64,000 bases of DNA from Luteibacter sp. Sphag1AF (GCF_014192715.1 NZ_JACHYH010000001.1:186001-250000), one strand, 5' to 3'. Positions 26,830-36,987 are shown, numbered from the stretch's first letter. The notes: generated from the letters alone by a model not told the origin. Made by a program: numbers and translations.

Positions 26830-28263
26830 TTACTGGAGGAGCTTGAGGACGTTCTGCTGGCTGGAGTTCGCCTGGGCGAGCACCGAGACACCGGCCTGCT
26901 GCAGGATCTGCGCGCTGGACATGTTCGCCGTTTCCTGGGCGAAGTCAGCATCCTGAATCGCGGAGCGCGACGAGGACAGGTTCTGCGAGATGTTCTGCAG
27001 GTTGGAGATCGTCGACTCGAAGCGGTTCTGCACAGCACCGAGGTCCGAACGCAGGCTGGACACGGACTGCAGGGCGGCGTCGATGCGGTTGATCGTGTCG
27101 TTGGCGCCGTCGACCGTCTTGACGCTGGAGTCAGCCAGGGTCTTGGCGGCGCTGACGTCCACCGTACCGGCCGTGAAGCCGTCAGCCGCAGCCTTGCTGC
27201 CGCCCACGGTGATCTTCTGAGCCGAAGCGAACTTCAGCGAACCGTCCTGAGCGACGTAGGCGTTGATGCCCTGGCCCGACTTGGCGTTGATCGCGTCAGC
27301 CACGTCCTGGGTGCTCTTGAACGTACCGCTGATGCTGAATGCTGCGCCGTCGCCAACCTTGAAGGTCAGGTCACCGTCAGCCACCTTGAGCTGCGACGGG
27401 ACAGGGTCGGTACCGGCGGTGGCCGTCTGAGCGCCGAACAGCGAGGCCCCGTCGGTGCCGCCGATGACCGGGCTGCCTGCGCCCACGGCGTTGTTCGTGA
27501 AGGTGAACGCGCCTGCCGTCTGCGAGGCGGTGACGCCCGAGCCGCTCAGCTGGGTGTTGATGGCGGCCGTCATGGCGTCGGCATCCGCGTACGCAGCGTT
27601 CAGGTTGACGGTCTTGCCGCCAACGGTGAACGACTTCGCGCCAGCGCCGGAGAAGTCGAAATTGGTAACCGCGGTGGCGCCGACGGTGCTGCCCGCGGTG
27701 CCGGCAACGGCAGCGGAGAAGACCGGGGTGGCCGAACCCGTGGCCAGTTCGCCCACCTGGTTGGCCTTCATGCCCTGGCTCAGGCCCACGGTGATCACTT
27801 CACCGGTGTTGGCGCCGACCTGGAAGCTGAGGTTGTTGGCCGAACCGTCCAGCACCTTCATGCCGTTGAAGTTGGTCTGCGTGGCAATACGCGTCACTTC
27901 CGACAGACGCTGCTGCACTTCGGCGTCCAGAGCGGCGCGATCACTGTCCGAGTTGGAAGCGTTGGTCGACTGGACAGCCAGCTCGCGGATGCGCTGCAGG
28001 TTGTTCGTGACTTCGTCCAGAGCCGATTCGGTCGTCTGCGACAGGGAGATACCGTCGTTGGCGTTCTGCACCGCACGGTTCAGACCGTTGACCTGGGTGG
28101 TCATGCGGGTGGCGATCGCCATGCCGGCCGCGTCGTCCTTGGCGCTGTTGATGCGCAGGCCCGAGGAAAGGCGCTCGATCGACTGCGACAGCTTGGTCTG
28201 CGACGTGCCCAGATTACGCTGAGCGTTCAGCGAGCTGATGTTGGTATTGATGGTCATTGCCAT
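26830..28263 (-). CDS. fliC: Major flagellin FliC
   Basis: Filament subunit of 477 residues. Conserved D0/D1 N-terminus (MAMTINTNISSLNAQRNLG, AKDDAAGMAIATRM, LQRIRELAVQ, a TLR5-type site) and C-terminus (SSAQILQQAGVSVLAQ, QNVLKLLQ) flank a variable Ala/Gly/Thr-rich centre (about 175-390). The ATG at 28263 has AAGGA nine bases upstream. A consensus sigma-28 promoter lies 92 bp upstream. The second flagellin gene follows upstream at 28582 and is about equally long but differs in the last 40 residues. Confidence 0.96.
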   Translation of the reverse strand: MAMTINTNISSLNAQRNLGTSQTKLSQSIERLSSGLRINSAKDDAAGMAIATRMTTQVNGLNRAVQNANDGISLSQTTESALDEVTNNLQRIRELAVQSTNASNSDSDRAALDAEVQQRLSEVTRIATQTNFNGMKVLDGSANNLSFQVGANTGEVITVGLSQGMKANQVGELATGSATPVFSAAVAGTAGSTVGATAVTNFDFSGAGAKSFTVGGKTVNLNAAYADADAMTAAINTQLSGSGVTASQTAGAFTFTNNAVGAGSPVIGGTDGASLFGAQTATAGTDPVPSQLKVADGDLTFKVGDGAAFSISGTFKSTQDVADAINAKSGQGINAYVAQDGSLKFASAQKITVGGSKAAADGFTAGTVDVSAAKTLADSSVKTVDGANDTINRIDAALQSVSSLRSDLGAVQNRFESTISNLQNISQNLSSSRSAIQDADFAQETANMSSAQILQQAGVSVLAQANSSQQNVLKLLQ

Positions 28264-28354
28264 GATCTTGAATCCTTTGTAAGCGGAACCGAATGCCGAC
28301 CTTTGCGGCGAATTCCGGCGGGGTCCTTGTGGGATGCCTTCCGCCTCAAAGAGG

Positions 28355-28381
28355 TTTTCGGCGCGCCCCGGGGAAACTTGA
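28355..28381 (-). promoter_or_regulatory. Sigma-28 (FliA) promoter of fliC
   Basis: Minus-strand TCAAGTTT-N11-GCCGAAAA: close to the consensus TAAAGTTT-N11-GCCGATAA with exact spacing. Predicted start near 28348, leaving a leader of about 85 bases. Confidence 0.88.
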
Positions 28382-28510
28382 GAGGAAATTCCACATGTCA
28401 AGCAACTTCATTGACTGACGACCGCCAGTGAAACACTTGAGTCGCTGTCAGGGACTACGTATCGGCCGCCGGGGACAGGAATTTAGGGGCGCTGCGTCAT
28501 TTTCTGCATG

Positions 28511-28550
28511 AAAAAAAGGCTGCGCCGGACATGACATCCGGCGCAGCCTT
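28511..28550 (-). terminator. Rho-independent terminator after the second flagellin gene
   Basis: A 14-bp perfect stem (AAGGCTGCGCCGGA with its complement) and seven-base loop, followed on the minus strand by seven T residues. It lies 31 bp after the flagellin stop and separates this gene from fliC. Confidence 0.92.
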
Positions 28551-28581
28551 ATGAAATGAAACGGTGGAACCCGGGTACGCC

Positions 28582-29934
28582 CTACTCCAGAAGCTTCAGC
28601 ACCATCTGCTGACTGCTGTTTGCCTGAGCCAGTACCGAGATGCCTGCCTGCTGAAGAATCATCGCGTTGGTCTTGTTGAAGGACTCCTCACCAAAATCTG
28701 CATCCCGGATCACCGCACGCGAATCGGCCAGATTTTGTGAGATGGCATCCAGATTTCCGATGGTGGAATCAAAGCGGGCCTGCACGGCACCCAACGTTGA
28801 GCGAAGCGCGCTTACCGATTCAAGCGCTGCATTGACGCGCCCGATGGTTTCGTTGGCCACGTCGCGATTGGCGACGGATACGTCCGCCAGCGACGCGGTA
28901 GCATCCACGCGGTATTCAGCGGCGAAACCCAGCGGCGTCGCCTGGGCTCCGGATGCGCGAATATCGCCCGTACCCGATAAACGCAGCGAACCATCGGTGC
29001 CCACATACGCCGACACGCCTTCCCTGGAATGCCGGTTGATCGCGTCCACCACATCCTGCGTCGATGAGAACGTTCCGGTGATATCGAACGACGCGCCACC
29101 TGCCACGGACAGCGAAAGGTCACCCGCGCCCAACGTGACCTTTCCGCCGGCACCGGCCGCGCGCGTGATGTCGAGTGTGCTGCCGTCCGCGTTGACTTCA
29201 ACGGTGTAGTCAGCACCCAGCGCGCCCTGCAAGAACGCCTTCGCATCGTCCGCCGTGGCACCCGTATAGCCGGACCAGTCCACATCAATGCCATCGTAAG
29301 TCGTCGTGCCCAGGCCGGCGCCATTAGCCGTCGTCCAGTCTGTTGCGGCCGCCTGCGCACCTGTGAACGCGGGACGCGCAGAGAACACCGACGATACGTC
29401 GACGCGCCCCTTGGCAAGCGACCCGATCTGGTTGGCGCGAACGCCCTGCTCGATATCTACGGTAATCACCTCGCCCACATTGGAGCCCACCTGGAACGAG
29501 AGATTGCGCGCAGAACCATCCAGCACCTTGATGCCGTTGAAGTTGGTCTGCGTTGCAATGCGATTGACCTCCGCCAGACGCTGCTGCACCTCGCGGTTGA
29601 GCGTTGCCCGGTCGCTGTCGGAGTAGTTGCCGTTGGTCGCCTGTACCGCAAGCTCGCGAATGCGCTGCAGGTTGTTGGTCACTTCGTCCAGCGCAGACTC
29701 CGCCGTCTGCGCAAGGGATATGCCGTCACTGGCATTTCGTCGCGCCTGGGCCAATCCCATCAGCTGGGTACTGAATCGCGTGGAGATCGCCATGCCTGCT
29801 GCGTCGTCTTTCGCGCTGTTGATACGAAATCCCGATGTCAGCCGCGCACTGGCGGTGTTGAGCTTGCGCAACGTGATGTTGAGATTGCGCTGCGCGTTGA
29901 TCGAGTTGACGTTGGTATGAATGCTGAGTGCCAC
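28582..29934 (-). CDS. Second flagellin (FliC paralogue)
   Basis: A 450-residue flagellin with intact D0/D1 ends (MALSIHTNVNSINAQRNLN, AKDDAAGMAISTRF, LQRIRELAVQATNG, MILQQAGISVLAQ) and a distinct central domain. Starts at GTG 29934 with a strong GGGAGG ribosome site; upstream codons show no flagellin similarity. The last D0 helix reads EESFNKTNAM where FliC reads QETANMSSAQ, so filament packing or secretion may differ. It has its own rho-independent terminator. No convincing sigma-28 or sigma-54 promoter is seen upstream, only a lone GCCGAAAC -10-like sequence. It may be read from flgL or an unrecognised promoter. Confidence 0.94.
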   Translation of the reverse strand: MALSIHTNVNSINAQRNLNITLRKLNTASARLTSGFRINSAKDDAAGMAISTRFSTQLMGLAQARRNASDGISLAQTAESALDEVTNNLQRIRELAVQATNGNYSDSDRATLNREVQQRLAEVNRIATQTNFNGIKVLDGSARNLSFQVGSNVGEVITVDIEQGVRANQIGSLAKGRVDVSSVFSARPAFTGAQAAATDWTTANGAGLGTTTYDGIDVDWSGYTGATADDAKAFLQGALGADYTVEVNADGSTLDITRAAGAGGKVTLGAGDLSLSVAGGASFDITGTFSSTQDVVDAINRHSREGVSAYVGTDGSLRLSGTGDIRASGAQATPLGFAAEYRVDATASLADVSVANRDVANETIGRVNAALESVSALRSTLGAVQARFDSTIGNLDAISQNLADSRAVIRDADFGEESFNKTNAMILQQAGISVLAQANSSQQMVLKLLE

Positions 29935-30150
29935 GATTGCCTCCCTTCGTCCCGCACCATCCGTCGGTGTGCGGCCAGGTCCGACGGGTCGGGACCAGTA
30001 CATCTGCCGCATAGAGCGTTTCGGCAGAGACGGGGAAGGCAACGGTCGGCGCAGGGAGGGGCGTGGAGTGCGGTAATGGCGCGGCAATCGTCGGGGTTCG
30101 CGTTCAACGACGTTGGCGCTGCGCAGGGATCGAGGAAAGCTCGCCAACAC

Positions 30151-30183
30151 AAAAAAAGCGGACCAGTCTCCTGATCCGCCTTT
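30151..30183 (-). terminator. Rho-independent terminator after flgL
   Basis: Stem GCGGA-x-CAG / CTG-x-TCCGC with a TCTC loop, followed on the minus strand by seven T residues. It lies 28 bp after the flgL stop, so the second flagellin is probably not simply read through from flgL. Confidence 0.85.
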
Positions 30184-30210
30184 CTCGCAGACATCAGCCG
30201 CCCGAATGCC

Positions 30211-31416
30211 TTACTTCAGATAATTGAACAACGACAGACCCTGCATCTTCACGTACGTCTGCTGCGCGGCATCCAGTGCCGTCTGTTGCTGCGTGTACTT
30301 GCTGATGGCCGAGGCCATGTCCAGATCCTGCAAATCAGACAGCGTGGATGCGTATTGCAACTTCACATCGGCACCCACGCTCGTCTGCTGGTCGATGGTG
30401 TTCATGCGCGCACCGATTTTCGTGCGCGTGTTGATGATGCTGCCCATCGCCTGATCGAGATTCTGCAACTGCGCATTGACCACATTGTTCATGCCCGCGC
30501 CACCGCCCGGCGTTCCCAGCGCGGTGATGATGTTGCTGATCGTTGAAAACATGTCCTGCGACGACGACGGGGCAACACTGATCGAATCGCCCACATTCGG
30601 CGAACCGGTGATCGGAATCTGTGCACCCTTGAAGGAAACGCTGCCGTCGGTCCCGGTATAGGTGCCCGACGACACCACCGTACCGTCAGCCGCCCTCACT
30701 TCGTAGTCGGTACCTACACCCGAGGCATTTACCTGGGTGAAATTGATGCTGTATGTGCCGCCATCCCACGTCGAGGCGTCCGTAACCGACGTGGCACCAA
30801 CCACTGCGGTGCCCGTATTCGTGGGCGAGGCCGTGGTCACAAAGGTGCCGTTGCCTCCGCGAATCGCCATGAACACGTCGCTGCCCGGATCGCCGGTAGC
30901 CACTTGCAGACCCGCGGCAGCCGCGATCATGCGCTGGGTGTCGTCACCGGTGTAACTCACCACACCGTTATTGGTGACGAACGGCTGCGTCAGCGTCTTG
31001 CTGCCCGCGAAGATGTACTCGCCCTGCGAGTCCTTCGTGTTGGCCAGCGCCACCAGCTGTTGCAGGTTCTGCTTCATCTCGGTCGCAATCGATCCGCGCG
31101 ATTCATCGGTCTGCGTGCCATTGTTGGCCTGCAAAGCTAGCGTGCGAATGCGGTCGAGGATATCGTTGGCGGACGACAGTGTACTTTCCTCGACAGAAAG
31201 CCGCGTCGTGGCCGACTGCATGTTGCTTGTGTACTGGTCGTTCTGTGCGCTGGCGTGCGAGATATCCAACGCGCGGGCTGCGCCTGCCGGATTGTCCGAC
31301 GGCGTCTGAATGGCCTTGCCGCTGCTGATCTGAAGCTGCGTCTGCGAGAGCTGGTACTGACGATCCAGCATCGAATTGACGGCGAGTTGCTGACCCCAGG
31401 CTGTAGATATGCGCAT
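30211..31416 (-). CDS. flgL: Hook-filament junction protein FlgL (HAP3)
   Basis: Joins hook and filament, adjacent to FlgK. The 401-residue protein has flagellin-like ends: MRISTAWGQQLAVNSMLDRQYQLSQTQ with QISSGKAIQTPSDNPAGAARAL, and a helical C-terminus (YASTLSDLQDLDMASAISKYTQQQTALDAAQQ). The centre is beta-rich. It begins 2 bp after flgK and is followed by a strong terminator. Confidence 0.95.
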   Translation of the reverse strand: MRISTAWGQQLAVNSMLDRQYQLSQTQLQISSGKAIQTPSDNPAGAARALDISHASAQNDQYTSNMQSATTRLSVEESTLSSANDILDRIRTLALQANNGTQTDESRGSIATEMKQNLQQLVALANTKDSQGEYIFAGSKTLTQPFVTNNGVVSYTGDDTQRMIAAAAGLQVATGDPGSDVFMAIRGGNGTFVTTASPTNTGTAVVGATSVTDASTWDGGTYSINFTQVNASGVGTDYEVRAADGTVVSSGTYTGTDGSVSFKGAQIPITGSPNVGDSISVAPSSSQDMFSTISNIITALGTPGGGAGMNNVVNAQLQNLDQAMGSIINTRTKIGARMNTIDQQTSVGADVKLQYASTLSDLQDLDMASAISKYTQQQTALDAAQQTYVKMQGLSLFNYLK

Positions 31417-31418
31417 GA

Positions 31419-33293
31419 TTAACTCTGCACGGCAGTAAGAAGAGCGTTGAAAATCGTGTTCGCAGTGTTGATGACCTGCGCCGACGCGGAATAGGCCTGC
31501 TGGAAGCGGATGAGGTTGGCTGCCTCTTCATCCAGATTCACACCAGATACGCTCTGTTGCGCCGACGCCGCCTGGTTGTAGATGCTGGTCTGGGTGGCAA
31601 GCGCGGTAGTGGCCTGCTGACCCGCGACGCCGACGGCGGCGGTGAGCTGACTGTACGACTTGCCGATCGTGGTCACGCCGTTGTCCAGAATGCCCTTGTT
31701 GGCCACATCGGCCAACGCCAGCGCATTTCCGTTGTCACCACTGCCGCTGCCGGCCGGATTCACCGAGAACGTATCGCCTATAGCGGGCGTTCCGGACAGA
31801 GTGAGTGACCAGCCGTTCGCCTGGATGGGCGTGCCACTGGCATAGCTCTGCGGCGCGCCACCATTGATCGTGTACGTGGTGGCCGAGGTGAACACGATAT
31901 TGGCCGGCGTGTTCAGATTGGCATTGGTCGCGTCCGTGATCTTCATGCCACCGGTAATGGAGGCCGCGCCCGTATTGGTGGATGCCTTCGTTGCCGAAAG
32001 CGGGCCGGAGGCTGCGATCTTGTTCGTGTCGGTAATCAGCACCTTCACGCCGGCCGCTGCGTTACGCGTCGGCATCACCTCGAAGCTGTCGCCGGCATTG
32101 GCTACGCCGGACACGGTGACAGACAATCCTTCCGCCTTGAACGGATCAGTGGCCGTGCCCGTGCCGGTCATGGGGACCGAGCGACCGTCCGTGGTGGACA
32201 TGGACCAGTTCGTGCCGTCAAAGCGCATCACATAGTCGGACGACGTCAGCTGCGACACGTCCGTAATGGACGCCGAGCCCGACGAGGTACCCGTGTTCTT
32301 GGTACTGGACAACACCGTGGGCCCCGTCACGGAGAAGAAGTCCGAACCCGCCTTCCCCTTCAGATCAATGCCCTGAACATGCTGGGCGTTGAAGGCAGTC
32401 GCCATCGCAATAGCGCCTCGGCCCAGCTGATTGCGTGCGGGATTGAGCACATTGCTGCGGAAGTCAACCAGGGCACCCAATGCGCCGTCGCCAAACTGAT
32501 TCGTCAGGTTGCCGCCACCGGGACCGAGGATTTCAAGCTGGGAGGCGTCGTACTGATTCTGCGCCGTGGTCAGCTGGAAAGCCTGTGTGCCATTCACCAG
32601 CGACTGTCCGCTGCCAATGGACACGTTGATCGTGTTGTCGGACTGCTGGATGACGCTGACACCGGCATAGCCGGAAAGCTGTTCGATGGCGTTGTCGCGC
32701 GCATCCATCAGGTCGTTCGGGATGGCGCCGCCGTAGGAGGCCTTCTGTATCTGTGAGTTCAGGTCGGCAATCGACGCGGCAAGACCGTTGATGGCCTGCA
32801 CCGAACTCTTGATCTGGTCGTTCACCGAATCATTGAGTGAGTTGAACTGGTTAGACAGCGACGTGTAGGTGGATACCAGCGACGATGCCTTGCCAAGCAG
32901 CGCCTGTCGGCTTGCCGTATCGGTGGGCGCATTGGCCACGCTGCTCACGGAACTGAAAAATGCGTCAAGCGCCGTCTGCAGATTGGACGAGCCGCTCAAC
33001 GTATTGTTGATGCTGCTGGTCAACTGCGAGTACGTGGTGGCGCGGCTCTGACCTGCCGTGGCCGACCATACCGCCTGGGTCAGATACTGACTGTAAGAAC
33101 GCTGCACGCTGACGGCGTCCACGCCCTGCCCGATGTAGTAGCTTCCGGCGTTGGTGGCGTTGCGCGCGTTGAACGTGGTGGTCTGGCGGGTGTAGCCAAC
33201 CGTGTTCTGGTTACTGATGTTGTGACCCACGGTGCTCAGGCCTACTTGCGAGGCGAGCAATCCGGACACACCAGTTGAGAGCAGATCGGCCAT
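31419..33293 (-). CDS. flgK: Hook-filament junction protein FlgK (HAP1)
   Basis: First junction protein on the hook. The 624 residues begin MADLLSTGVSGLLASQVGLSTVGHNISNQNTVGYTRQ, the classic axial-protein motif, and end with the helix VNLDEEAANLIRFQQAYSASAQVINTANTIFNALL. The central region is long and Thr/Ser-rich. It lies 29 bp after flgJ and 2 bp before flgL. Confidence 0.96.
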   Translation of the reverse strand: MADLLSTGVSGLLASQVGLSTVGHNISNQNTVGYTRQTTTFNARNATNAGSYYIGQGVDAVSVQRSYSQYLTQAVWSATAGQSRATTYSQLTSSINNTLSGSSNLQTALDAFFSSVSSVANAPTDTASRQALLGKASSLVSTYTSLSNQFNSLNDSVNDQIKSSVQAINGLAASIADLNSQIQKASYGGAIPNDLMDARDNAIEQLSGYAGVSVIQQSDNTINVSIGSGQSLVNGTQAFQLTTAQNQYDASQLEILGPGGGNLTNQFGDGALGALVDFRSNVLNPARNQLGRGAIAMATAFNAQHVQGIDLKGKAGSDFFSVTGPTVLSSTKNTGTSSGSASITDVSQLTSSDYVMRFDGTNWSMSTTDGRSVPMTGTGTATDPFKAEGLSVTVSGVANAGDSFEVMPTRNAAAGVKVLITDTNKIAASGPLSATKASTNTGAASITGGMKITDATNANLNTPANIVFTSATTYTINGGAPQSYASGTPIQANGWSLTLSGTPAIGDTFSVNPAGSGSGDNGNALALADVANKGILDNGVTTIGKSYSQLTAAVGVAGQQATTALATQTSIYNQAASAQQSVSGVNLDEEAANLIRFQQAYSASAQVINTANTIFNALLTAVQS

Positions 33294-33322
33294 GATCGGT
33301 TTCCTTTTCTTCTATCTGTTTA

Positions 33323-34339
33323 TTACGGGAGATTTGCCAGACTTTTCAGTGCCGCCAGCGCCTGCTTCATCACAGGACCATTGGCGATGTCTGCCACTTT
33401 CTGCGCATAGCTCGGGTCTGTGGCGTAACCACCCTCGCTGAGCGCCTTCGCGAAACCTTTGACGTCGTCGCCGCGTCCCACTGCCTTGGCATAGCGGGGA
33501 CTCGTCGCGACCATGTTGGCGTAGTCCTGGAAGGAGTCCGAGGGCGAGGCGTACGCGCGAAAGCTGTCCTTCTTGCGCACAGCTACGCCGTTTTCGTACT
33601 CAAGCGTGGGCACGTTCACGCGCTTGCCTTCCCAACTGCTACCGGCCTTGATGCCGAACAGGTTGAAGCTGGTGGTCGAGCCCTGCGCCGGCATGTGCTT
33701 GCCCCAGCCGGTTTCGAGCGCCGCCTGCGCCAGCAGCGCGCGCACCGACACGCCAAGTGTCTTCGCCGCTTCGATGGCATGCGGCGCCAACGCCTTCACA
33801 AATTCTTCGGGACTGCCGGGAGCGAATTTCGACACCGCGCCTGCCACGGCCGTCGCGCCGTCCGATGCTGCTCGCGCGGATCGGCTCAGCAGATGTTGCA
33901 GGTCGCTCATCAGGCCGCTTTCGGCGTCGGACGGTGACGAAACGCCAGAGGAAGTACTCACCGCTCCCGAACCGGACAGCGCCGCCAGTGCATCGCTATC
34001 CGTGCTGCTGGCAGATGTTGAGTCCTGCGCGGTCCCGCCCAACTGTCGGATCAGCATGTCGGCAATGCCGATGCCTTTGCCCTGCGAGAGCGTGACCGAC
34101 AGCTGGTGGTCGAACATGTCGCGATATGCGTTGCTGGCCTGGCTGTCGAAAATGCCGTCGCCCATGCTGGCATCGCGCATCGACTTGAGCATCATCTGCG
34201 TGAAGATCGACTCGAACTGCTTCGCGACCGCGGGCAACGCAGACTTGCTGTCCTGCTGCGCGGCCGAACGCAGTCCGGCAAACCCGGACATGTCCGTGTA
34301 AGTGCCAAGCTTCTGCGAGTCGATCGACGCGGCGGCCAT
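33323..34339 (-). CDS. flgJ: Flagellar rod cap and muramidase FlgJ
   Basis: Bifunctional protein: the N-terminal part (about 30-105, VAKQFESIFTQMMLKSMRDA) caps the growing rod, and the C-terminal glucosaminidase domain (about 165-330) opens the peptidoglycan. The active-site Glu is in LAQAALETGWGKHM; GIKAGSSWEGKRV and SFQDYANMV are typical. The two parts are joined by a Ser-rich linker. Its start overlaps the flgI stop by one base. Confidence 0.95.
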   Translation of the reverse strand: MAAASIDSQKLGTYTDMSGFAGLRSAAQQDSKSALPAVAKQFESIFTQMMLKSMRDASMGDGIFDSQASNAYRDMFDHQLSVTLSQGKGIGIADMLIRQLGGTAQDSTSASSTDSDALAALSGSGAVSTSSGVSSPSDAESGLMSDLQHLLSRSARAASDGATAVAGAVSKFAPGSPEEFVKALAPHAIEAAKTLGVSVRALLAQAALETGWGKHMPAQGSTTSFNLFGIKAGSSWEGKRVNVPTLEYENGVAVRKKDSFRAYASPSDSFQDYANMVATSPRYAKAVGRGDDVKGFAKALSEGGYATDPSYAQKVADIANGPVMKQALAALKSLANLP

Positions 34340-35451
34340 CAGATAACGACCAATTCCGCGTGCAACGCACCGGATTCTTTCAGAGCTTGCAGGATCGAGA
34401 CCAGGTCGCTGGGCGACGCACCCACCTGATTCACAGCGCGGACAATCGCATCGAGGCTGGCGCCCGGGCCGAACTTGAACATGTGGCCGCCGTCTTCGCT
34501 GACCGTCACATTGCTGCTTGGAACCACCGCCGTCTGGCCACGGCCAAACGGATTGGGCTGACTGACCTGCGGCTGTTCGCTGATGGTGACCTGGATCGAG
34601 CCGTGTGCCACGGCAGCTGCGCCGACCTTGACGTCAGAGCCGATCACCACGGTGCCAGTGCGCGAATTGACGATGACACGCGCAGGCGCATCACCCGGCG
34701 TCACTTCGAGACTTTGAATGGTGGACAACCATGACACACGCTGTGCCGGGTCCATTGGCGCGCGAACCGCCACCGAACCGGAATCAATGGCGTTGGCTGT
34801 GCCCGCACCGAAGCTGCGGTTGACAGCCTCGGCCACGCGAGCCGCCGTCGTGAAATCCGCCGTGTTGAGATTGAGCATGAGGTCGCCCCCCTTGTCGAAG
34901 GACGTGGCGACGCTGCGCTCGATGCTGGCGCCGCCCGGAATACGGCCGCTGGCAGAAATATTCACCTGCACGCTGGAACCACTCTTGCCCTGCGCGCTGA
35001 CGCCACCGACGACGACACTGCCCTGGGCGATGGCGTACACGTTGCCATCCGCACCCTTCAGAGGTGACAGCAGAAGCTCGCCGCCGCGAATGCTCTTGGC
35101 GTTGCCGATGGAGGCCACAGTCACGTCGATGCGCTGACCCGGCTTGGCGAACGGCGGAATTTCGGCAGTGATGGTCACTGCCGCCGCGTTCTTCAGCTGC
35201 GGCCGGACATTGGCGGGCACCGTCACACCGAACTGCTGGAGCATGTTCTCCAGGCTCTGGGTGGTGAATGGCGCCTGGCTCGTCTGATCGCCGCTGCCAT
35301 CCAGGCCGACCACCAGACCATAGCCAATCAGTTGGTTGCTACGGACACCGCCTACCTGCGCAAGGTCACGAATGCGATCAGCACGTGCGGGCGAAGCCAC
35401 GCCCAGGGCGAGAACGCACAGTGCGATCAAAAGAGAAGGAAGCGTTTTCAT
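34339..35451 (-). CDS. flgI: Flagellar P-ring protein FlgI
   Basis: Periplasmic P-ring subunit with a cleavable signal peptide ([24 protein letters not shown]). The 370-residue protein shows the family opening [26 protein letters not shown] and conserved ending. The ATG at 35451 overlaps the flgH stop by one base (TGATG), which decides the start. Confidence 0.96.
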   Translation of the reverse strand: MKTLPSLLIALCVLALGVASPARADRIRDLAQVGGVRSNQLIGYGLVVGLDGSGDQTSQAPFTTQSLENMLQQFGVTVPANVRPQLKNAAAVTITAEIPPFAKPGQRIDVTVASIGNAKSIRGGELLLSPLKGADGNVYAIAQGSVVVGGVSAQGKSGSSVQVNISASGRIPGGASIERSVATSFDKGGDLMLNLNTADFTTAARVAEAVNRSFGAGTANAIDSGSVAVRAPMDPAQRVSWLSTIQSLEVTPGDAPARVIVNSRTGTVVIGSDVKVGAAAVAHGSIQVTISEQPQVSQPNPFGRGQTAVVPSSNVTVSEDGGHMFKFGPGASLDAIVRAVNQVGASPSDLVSILQALKESGALHAELVVI

Positions 35452-36131
35452 CAGAACGGCATCCACTTCGAATCGAAGAAGCGCGACAGCCAGCCACGCG
35501 TGTTCGAGTCAGCCAATGTGCCTTTGCCCATGTAGTCGATGCGCGCGTCAGCCACGCGGGTAGACGGAACGATGTTGTCGGACGTGATGTCCTGCGGACG
35601 AACAATGCCCGAGATGCGCACCAGTTCCTGGCCCTGATTGATCGTCAGCCATTTCTCACCGCGCACCACGAGCGCGCCGTTGGAAAGACGCTGCGCCACC
35701 GTGACGGTGATCTGGCCAGTCAACTGGTTGCTCTGACTGCTGGAACCGCTGCCGTCGAACGCGTTGTTGCTGGCCAGCGAACTATCGGCCGGGTTGCCGC
35801 CAATCTTCAGCGACTGACCGAGCAACGTCGGCGACGTGATCGTGTTGCCATTCTTCTTGCTGGTGCTGGTCGCGGCCTTCTTGCTGGCCTGCGTGCTCTC
35901 CACCAGGGTGATGGTAAGGATGTCGCCCACGCGGTGCGCGCGCGGGTCGGCAAACAACTCCATGGAATTGGAGTCGGCATAAATGGAGCCTGTCGCCTGC
36001 GCGGGCGCGACCGGCTCGATGGGAAGCGTCGGCGCATACATCGGCGCGGGCGTGGGCGGAACCATGGCGCAACCTGCAAGCATTCCAAGCGGAATGGCGG
36101 CGGCGAGAACACGGAAGGCAAAGCGGGTCAT
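35451..36131 (-). CDS. flgH: Flagellar L-ring lipoprotein FlgH
   Basis: Outer-membrane L-ring protein with a lipobox LAGC at residues 18-21. The 226-residue protein contains the family signature [23 protein letters not shown], and ends with [26 protein letters not shown]. It lies 8 bp after flgG. Confidence 0.97.
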   Translation of the reverse strand: MTRFAFRVLAAAIPLGMLAGCAMVPPTPAPMYAPTLPIEPVAPAQATGSIYADSNSMELFADPRAHRVGDILTITLVESTQASKKAATSTSKKNGNTITSPTLLGQSLKIGGNPADSSLASNNAFDGSGSSSQSNQLTGQITVTVAQRLSNGALVVRGEKWLTINQGQELVRISGIVRPQDITSDNIVPSTRVADARIDYMGKGTLADSNTRGWLSRFFDSKWMPF

Positions 36132-36139
36132 GACGTTTC

Positions 36140-36925
36140 TCAGGTCTTGTTGGTGATGGTCTGCAACATCTGATCCGAAGCAGTGATGGCCTTGGAGTTC
36201 ATCTCGTAGGCGCGCTGCGTTTCGATCATGTTGACCATTTCCTCGACCACGTTGACGTTCGACGCTTCGAGGGAGTTCTGATTGATGGTGCCCAGCCCAT
36301 TGAGGCCGGCGGTGCCCGTTTGCGGCGCGCCGCTGGCGGCCGTCTCCAGGTAAAGGTTGTCGCCGCGCGGCTGCAGGCCTGCAGGATTGACGAAGTCAGC
36401 CAGCTGAAGCGTGCCGACCTGCTGCGAACCGGCTGTGCCCGCCGTCACGACGCTCACCGTGCCATCGGTGCCGATGGTCACGCTGGATGCGTTCGCAGGA
36501 ATGGTGATGGCCGGCTCGATGGGATAGCCGTCGGTGGTGACCAGCTGGCCATCCTGATCGCGCTTCAGCGAGCCGTCGCGCGTGTAACCCACGGTGCCGT
36601 CAGGCATGGTTACCTGGAGGAAGCCGCGACCGTCGATGCGTACGTCCAGAGGATTATTCGTCGTGGTGACGCTGCCCTGGTCGAACATCTTCTGCGTTCC
36701 CACGACGCGCACACCGGTTCCCAGCATCAGGCCGGTGGGTGACATGTTCTGTTCGGTGGTCTGGCCACCTGCCTGCCCACGGTTCTGGTAAGCCAGGTCC
36801 TCGAACTCGGCGCGCGAGCGCTTGAAGCCCGTGGTGTTGGTATTGGCCAGGTTGTTCGAGACGACATCCATGCGCGTCTGCTGCGCATCGAGGCCGGTCT
36901 TGGCGATCCAGAGGGACGTGAACAT
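36140..36925 (-). CDS. flgG: Distal rod protein FlgG
   Basis: Distal rod subunit of 261 residues. The N-terminus MFTSLWIAKTGLDAQQTRM with NNLANTNTTGFKRSRAEFEDL and the C-terminus EASNVNVVEEMVNMIETQRAYEMNSKAI are the usual axial-protein ends. It lies 62 bp after flgF; no promoter is seen in that gap. Confidence 0.97.
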   Translation of the reverse strand: MFTSLWIAKTGLDAQQTRMDVVSNNLANTNTTGFKRSRAEFEDLAYQNRGQAGGQTTEQNMSPTGLMLGTGVRVVGTQKMFDQGSVTTTNNPLDVRIDGRGFLQVTMPDGTVGYTRDGSLKRDQDGQLVTTDGYPIEPAITIPANASSVTIGTDGTVSVVTAGTAGSQQVGTLQLADFVNPAGLQPRGDNLYLETAASGAPQTGTAGLNGLGTINQNSLEASNVNVVEEMVNMIETQRAYEMNSKAITASDQMLQTITNKT

Positions 36926-36987
36926 CGTGATTCTCCTGCGCCAACCGGCGCGTCATATCTTTGGCACAAGGACGAAGAAATCGTCGC

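Noticed and set aside
28264..29935. Flagellar phase variation between the two flagellin genes
   Set aside because: No inverted repeats, invertase gene or invertible promoter are seen near the genes.
30005..30030. Possible sigma-28 promoter for the second flagellin
   Set aside because: A GCCGAAAC -10-like sequence is present, but nothing resembling TAAAGTTT at the right distance.
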